Assembly: GCA_023415335.1 (NCBI GenBank)
Contig: JAEZLD010000089.1
Location: 4,961 to 68,960 of the forward strand
Source: Bacillota bacterium
GTDB lineage: Bacteria; Bacillota; Clostridia; Clostridiales; Caloramatoraceae
DNA: 64,000 bases
Direction: 5' to 3'
The notes beneath the pieces are model-generated. The model searched no databases. It saw only the letters and a list, made by a program, of their open reading frames with translations, and was not told where the DNA came from. Both the position numbers and the translations under genes were made by a program. Positions 62,965 through 64,000 of the stretch are shown in pieces (positions within the stretch are counted from its first letter, which is position 1; every line of letters starts with the position of its first letter).

Positions 62965-63440
62965 TATTCATCCCCCTTTTCATTAAGCATTTTTTGAAGT
63001 TGTACCCTCGCCCTGTAGAAAGTCACTCGCACCCAATTTTCACTTTTACCATATTCATATGCTAAGCTGGAATAGGAGCAGTCGCCTAAAGCCTTTTTCA
63101 TGAAAACCGATCTATAGGGTTCAACAAGCTGTTCAATCAAATCCACCCAATCACATAAATAGCTGTCTTGAATACCTTCCTCCATGAACGGTAATGTTGC
63201 ATTTCGTTTCCACTTTTTCAGTTGATCAAACCAGACGTTCTTTGCTATCTGACATAGCCACACTGAAATTTTGCTTTCTCCCCTGTAAGAATCGATATTT
63301 ATAAGTGCCTTCACAAACGTTTCCTGAAGTATGTCTTCCACATCCCGTGTTGGGCATCCAATGCTGATTAAATAACGATAAACCAATTTAGCGTTTTCTC
63401 GGTAGACTGGTCCAAATGCATCATCATTTACCGTATGCAT
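62964..63440 (-). CDS. ECF-type RNA polymerase sigma factor
   Basis: This 158-residue sigma-70 family protein has region 2 (YRENAKLVYRYLISIGCPTRDVEDILQETFVKALINIDSYRGESKISVWLCQIAKNVWFDQLKKWKR) and region 4 (VEPYRSVFMKKALGDCSYSSLAYEYGKSENWVRVTFYRARVQLQKML). The DILQETF and WLCQIAKN motifs are diagnostic of ECF factors. The start ATG 63440 follows AAAGGAAG by 8 nt; the TTG at 63446 is too close. It is co-transcribed with its anti-sigma factor. Whether it drives its own promoter is not visible. Confidence 0.94.
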   Translation of the reverse strand: MHTVNDDAFGPVYRENAKLVYRYLISIGCPTRDVEDILQETFVKALINIDSYRGESKISVWLCQIAKNVWFDQLKKWKRNATLPFMEEGIQDSYLCDWVDLIEQLVEPYRSVFMKKALGDCSYSSLAYEYGKSENWVRVTFYRARVQLQKMLNEKGDE

Positions 63441-63552
63441 GTACAACTTCCTTTCTTTGGTACTCTGCTTATATGACTGTTTGGGAATTCATTTTATTAC
63501 AAGCATTTTTAAAAATAATAGTTTAAAAGTGACTTATAATTTCAATACTATT

Positions 63553-63582
63553 AGAAAGCACCTGCCATGGCAGATGCTTTCT
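63553..63582 (+). terminator. Orphan terminator-like hairpin in the gap upstream of the sigma gene
   Basis: AGAAAGCACCTGCC and GGCAGATGCTTTCT pair with one mismatch around AT, followed by TTTTATG on the plus strand. No plus-strand gene precedes it. It lies in the 63447-63919 gap, which otherwise holds AT-rich DNA, no recognisable gene longer than a few codons, and the short repeat at 63814-63856. Confidence 0.6.
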
Positions 63583-63813
63583 TTTATGAACAAATCATTT
63601 CATAATTAAAATATTCATATTTAGCCCTGCTTAAAGTGTATGAATTCTTTAACCCTTCTTTTGCAGTATAATTTTAACCATTAACAAATACACTGTTTTC
63701 TATCAACATAATTATATTATAAAGCATATAATTTCACAATATTTGTAATTATACCCATTAATTTCTTTACAAGAGCTTCTATATAATAACAAACAAACTC
63801 ACCCATAGCAAAA

Positions 63814-63855
63814 TCAAAGATTGCTTGTGGACCCCATAAACCTTGTTGTACTCAT
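63814..63855 (-). other. 13-residue ORF in a short repeat resembling 62170-62220
   Basis: On the minus strand ATG at 63855 with AGGAG 8 nt upstream encodes MSTTRFMGSTSNL and a stop. The copy downstream of the anti-sigma gene (ATG at 62220) reads MKTTRLPGPTSTIEDC. The DNA core CCTTGTTGTNNTCATA is shared at 14 of 16 positions. Real translation is unproven; the repeat may instead be a duplicated, decayed terminator. Confidence 0.35.
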
Positions 63856-63862
63856 AATAAGA

Positions 63863-63890
63863 ACTCCTGCTACATAATTATAGCAGGAGT
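63863..63890 (-). terminator. Terminator after the right-edge gene
   Basis: A 10-bp perfect stem (ACTCCTGCTA / TAGCAGGAGT) with an 8-nt loop and TCTTATTATG after it on the minus strand, 30 bp beyond the stop of the partial CDS. The T-run is modest. Confidence 0.7.
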
Positions 63891-63919
63891 GCAAAACATA
63901 TTTTTCACTTTTTTCTTTC

Positions 63920-64000
63920 CTACAGCTCCACCTTTGGCAGCCTGGCAAAGCTCTTCTCAAGCTCCTCATCAGTTGGGATATAGTCTCCCATCTGTCCATC
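63920..64000 (-). CDS. 3' end of an unidentified gene (cut by window)
   Basis: The last 26 codons and stop of a minus-strand gene run in from the right edge. They end in DYIPTDEELEKSFARLPKVEL, with codon usage like the core genes and a terminator just after. The fragment is too short to name a family. Confidence 0.6.
   Translation of the reverse strand, partial: DGQMGDYIPTDEELEKSFARLPKVEL

Noticed and set aside
63814..63999. A 61-residue minus-strand frame at the right edge
   Set aside because: The frame one register away reads cleanly to the edge with core-like codons, ends at 63920 and is followed by a terminator; the longer frame crosses that terminator.

Overview
The window looks like a chromosomal segment of an anaerobic, spore-forming Firmicute of the Clostridiaceae. 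DNA is AT-rich, with heavy use of AGG, ATA and CTT codons. RBSs are strong (AGGAGG) and some starts are TTG or GTG. Gene order is the conserved Firmicute core, and SpoIIIE/FtsK, YlmC/YmxH, TepA and CodY homologues are present. No rRNA, tRNA, CRISPR array, insertion sequence or prophage was seen.

Layout. (1) 1-8.2 kb, plus strand: miaB (cut by the left edge), mutS, mutL, miaA, hfq, then a PLP-dependent methionine gamma-lyase family gene. (2) 8.3-11.8 kb, the strand switch: lexA divergent from an SOS-controlled yneA-like division inhibitor, a Cys-cluster protein, an unexplained GC-rich structured stretch, a dif-like site, a tyrosine recombinase, a perfect 17-bp inverted repeat and a small membrane protein. 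(3) 11.8-21.7 kb, minus strand: purB, padR, rny, a Mre11/Rad50-like cassette whose ATPase is split over separate genes, recX, recA, pgsA. (4) 21.7-28.2 kb: rimO, ftsK/spoIIIE, tepA, an aspartate kinase, ylmC. (5) 28.4-30.7 kb: a cupin-LysR/GNAT-cupin island that interrupts core synteny. (6) 30.8-62.1 kb, minus strand: dut, an M16 peptidase, a ylxY-like deacetylase, pnp, rpsO, ribF, truB, nrnA, rbfA, infB, ylxQ, ylxR, nusA, rimP, ispG, rseP, dxr, a PerM-type permease, cdsA, uppS, frr, pyrH, tsf, rpsB, codY, hslU, hslV, trmFO, topA, dprA, comM. (7) 62.2-64 kb: an ECF sigma/anti-sigma pair and the 3' end of an unidentified gene.

How the genes fit together. LexA boxes lie at lexA, yneA (two boxes) and recA, so these form a visible SOS regulon: repair through RecA, arrest of division through the YneA-like protein. 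Mismatch repair (mutSL), RecX, DprA and the split Mre11/Rad50-like complex extend the repair theme. The translation block (rpsB-tsf-frr, infB-nusA-rimP-rbfA-truB, rpsO-pnp) and the isoprenoid and lipid block (dxr, ispG, uppS, cdsA) follow the usual Firmicute order.

Most notable observations: the split Rad50-like ATPase, whose coiled-coil arm carries 47-residue tandem repeats; a cascade of alternating complementary segments ending in a terminator just before uppS; the dif-like site at the strand switch, which suggests the replication terminus; a candidate structured RNA beside it; and a 31-bp element shared by the recA and dprA upstream regions. Functions are inferred from sequence motifs and remembered family features. 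No database search was run.
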